From Anoplopoma fimbria (taxonomy: Eukaryota; Chordata; Actinopteri; Perciformes; Anoplopomatidae), in the NCBI RefSeq assembly GCF_027596085.1, contig NC_072460.1, forward strand, positions 10,893,326 through 10,957,325: a stretch of DNA of 64,000 bases, read 5' to 3'. The notes beneath the pieces were generated by a model that worked only from the letters and a program-made list of their open reading frames with translations, was not told the origin of the DNA and did not search any database. Made by a program: the position numbers and the translations under genes. This document shows positions 61,915 to 64,000 of this stretch, piece after piece (the first letter of the stretch is position 1; every line of letters begins with the position of its first letter).

Positions 61915-62310
61915 CGATGTTAAAGTCCCTTGTCCTTTGTTTGACTCAACAAGATGGTGGCCATGTTTGATGCTGCTTCTTCCGCCAGATTCAATGGTTT
62001 TCATGATAACACCCGGTGACCTGGGCCTGCCCTGGCTGTCCTAGTCAGAAAAGGGCCCCCGTAGACACTGATTGCAAGGCTATGAGTAGTCTCTCCCCTG
62101 TGCCCTCTCAGTGCAACTCTAATTAATAGCCAATTCATCTTCTCTGATCTGAGCCAGCACATGGAGTAATATATCGTTAGTTTGGCAAGCGAGCTATTAA
62201 AGTGTAATAACCAAGTACCAGCACTCGATTTGGAAGAGTAGCACATACTTAACCATGAAGTGGAAACAATTAATTTATTGGAGAATCTCCTGTAACCAAT
62301 CATTTACTAG
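61915..62310. promoter_or_regulatory. Candidate conserved noncoding element
   Basis: A 400-bp compact block: CCTTTGTTTGACTC (SOX/TCF-like CTTTGTTT) near 61935, TAATTA at 62120-62125, AACAATTAATTTATTGG at 62265-62281 and an AACCAATCAT word near 62295. Minus-strand frames here (62001-62303) lack a domain. Length and complexity make it a reasonable enhancer candidate. Confidence 0.36.
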
Positions 62311-63290
62311 CACTCACACTGTGATGCAAAAGCCATCTCCTGTTGTGTGTGGCACAAGTCAATGACATATTTTGGGCTCTGCGCCTGAAAACTCTTGCAC
62401 TACGACCAGTTATGTAAGCCTCATCTAAGCACCACTGTCACACTTTCTGCCCACATAATAAAAAAAAAAAACACCTTCAAATGGCCATTTGCGAGGTAGG
62501 AAGTTCATTACAAAAAGGACCCTGCTCATTTACAGGTTACCTTATCACATTTACTAAGTATTTCTTCAAGGTGAAATTAATTTCACTCTCAATGCTCTTA
62601 ATGATCTAACACATTGATGGTTTCCAAGTTTTAAAGGAAAGAGCCGTACTGCTGGGATTAATTAGGATTTATGTATCAACGCAGTAACTTTATACGAATA
62701 AATGTAAAAAAAAAATGTTTAAGACTATCTCATTAGAAAGTTGAATAATACTTTGTACTAATCTTTATTTTGTGCCAAGCATTCAAAGTTACAAAAAACA
62801 TGACAATATTGTTAAAAATCACCACCCTGATAGTAGGGGCATTTCTATTACATTTAAATGAAAATCAAAACTATAAAAGTACATCATTTGATAATGAAAA
62901 TGACCAGACATATTTAATATCTGCGGTTTTCTAGTTGCTTAGTAAAGTTAACGTGCCCTTAATGCCAATTCACAATTATTTATAAAACTTTAACCAATTT
63001 GGTTTTGTGTTGTTCCCTGACTGAAAAAGCATGACATACAAATATGCATTTTAGTTTTCAGCTGGAATAGGCTGCTTGCAATTCTTTTTAAATAAAAATT
63101 CTGCCAAAAGACAGGCATCTACTGTAATTGCATGCCAGGCTTGATGCTACATGGAGGTTGGCAAGTCCCTATTCTCTCAATAAGTTAACTTGATAATAAA
63201 GTAATCCATCCGTAACTTATCAATAGCAACACCCAGCATAGAGCAGTATTATGTATGTCTAAGCTTTTCTACTTTATGACAATACTTACT
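62311..63290. other. Noncoding DNA, nothing recognised
   Basis: AT-rich unique sequence with poly-A runs near 62461-62471 and 62707-62716. Nothing else recognised. Confidence 0.6.
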
Positions 63291-63364
63291 ACTAGGGCTG
63301 GTAAGTAGTGCGATTCTGCAAATATTGCGGTTGGATATTATGATTTATTGCAATCTTCGTTTTC
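63291..63364 (+). repeat. Short fragment of a dispersed 'aggg-ctgg' type fish repeat
   Basis: The series CTAGGGCTGG, ATTGCGGTTGGATATTATGA, TTTATTGCAATCTTCG resembles the start of a very common fish dispersed repeat (agggctgggcgatat type). Only about 75 bp are recognisable. Confidence 0.5.
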
Positions 63365-64000
63365 TTTTTTAACATTAGACCATGGGAAAAAGTTGAAGCA
63401 ACACCACTAGTGACTTCTACTTTGGAATATTTATAAAATTGGTACAGAAGAACTGTTGATCTTTTAGCATGAGGTCAGGAATGTCCTTTGATCAAAAATA
63501 TCAGTCATTGTGATTGTCAGGAATTATTTACTAATTATTATATTTTTTTCCACCACTAACTACTACTACTCAGTAGAGAAAATTTGAACCAGGAAATAAA
63601 TATGACCAATATAAAGTAAAGAAACCCGAGGGAAGCTCTCAACAGTTGTTTCATGACGTCTTTACAAACTGATTTCAGGAAAACCAAACCAGCTGATTCA
63701 CAATAAAAACAAATCTGTAGCCTTAACTGCATTTTTACTTCTGTAAGCAAACTGTATGTCAGGTACGGGACGTTGGCAAAGCATTCATATGCAGCAGTGG
63801 CTTTAAACATGGCCACTACTGAGTAAGGAAAGCCAGTATACACTGACACACACATACAATATACAACATATACAATACACAGAGACATCTAATTGTGATC
63901 CAAAAGCTTAGCCCAATCATCAACAACAACAGCATTGCTTGCTAACAAGGAAACTATCAAAATGGAAAAATAATATATTCTACACACTATGATTCACTCC
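63365..64000. other. Noncoding DNA, nothing recognised
   Basis: Unique AT-rich sequence to the end of the window. The 110-codon minus-strand frame (63556-63888) is Val/Cys/Tyr-rich with no domain, and part of it comes from a CA/TA low-complexity run near 63844-63885. Confidence 0.55.

Overview
The window reads as intergenic or deep intronic DNA from a ray-finned fish, probably a percomorph. The evidence is the base composition (AT-rich, CpG-poor, dispersed repeats), compound CA/TA microsatellites, and several dispersed repeat families that I recognise from memory as teleost repeats. I could not search any repeat or protein library. I found no intact protein-coding gene, no convincing spliced exon, no tRNA, rRNA or miRNA hairpin, and no CRISPR array. 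Almost all open frames are short, low-complexity and of the length expected by chance.

Layout. Positions 1-9500 are unique noncoding DNA with one compound microsatellite (825-897), one G-quadruplex-type tract (4000-4036), a few enhancer-like stretches and a 24-bp tandem duplication. Positions 9543-13175 form the main anomaly. A 171-bp chimeric tandem duplication (9543-9786, with its partner at 10783-10930) lies beside a frameshifted fossil of a tyrosine-recombinase retrotransposon (DIRS/Ngaro type). Its reverse transcriptase, RNase H and recombinase remnants run on the + strand between 11743 and 13175. Positions 13176-34200 are mostly unique sequence with scattered repeat fragments and candidate cis-regulatory blocks. 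Positions 34208-35765 are a nest of at least four different repeat families. The rest, to 64000, is unique DNA with three more recognisable repeats (44936-45296, 47886-48195, 53229-53626), one short repeat fragment (63291-63364) and several compact stretches rich in homeodomain, POU or RFX-type motifs.

The overall picture is a gene desert with embedded candidate conserved noncoding elements, as is typical around vertebrate developmental regulators, but the target gene is not in the window and I cannot name it. Regulatory calls rest only on motif clustering and are marked low confidence. I saw no sign of a previously undescribed multi-gene system. The most unusual things are the retrotransposon fossil, the template-switch-like duplication next to it, the paired RFX X-boxes at 33689-33803 and the four-site TAATTA cluster at 43811-43924.
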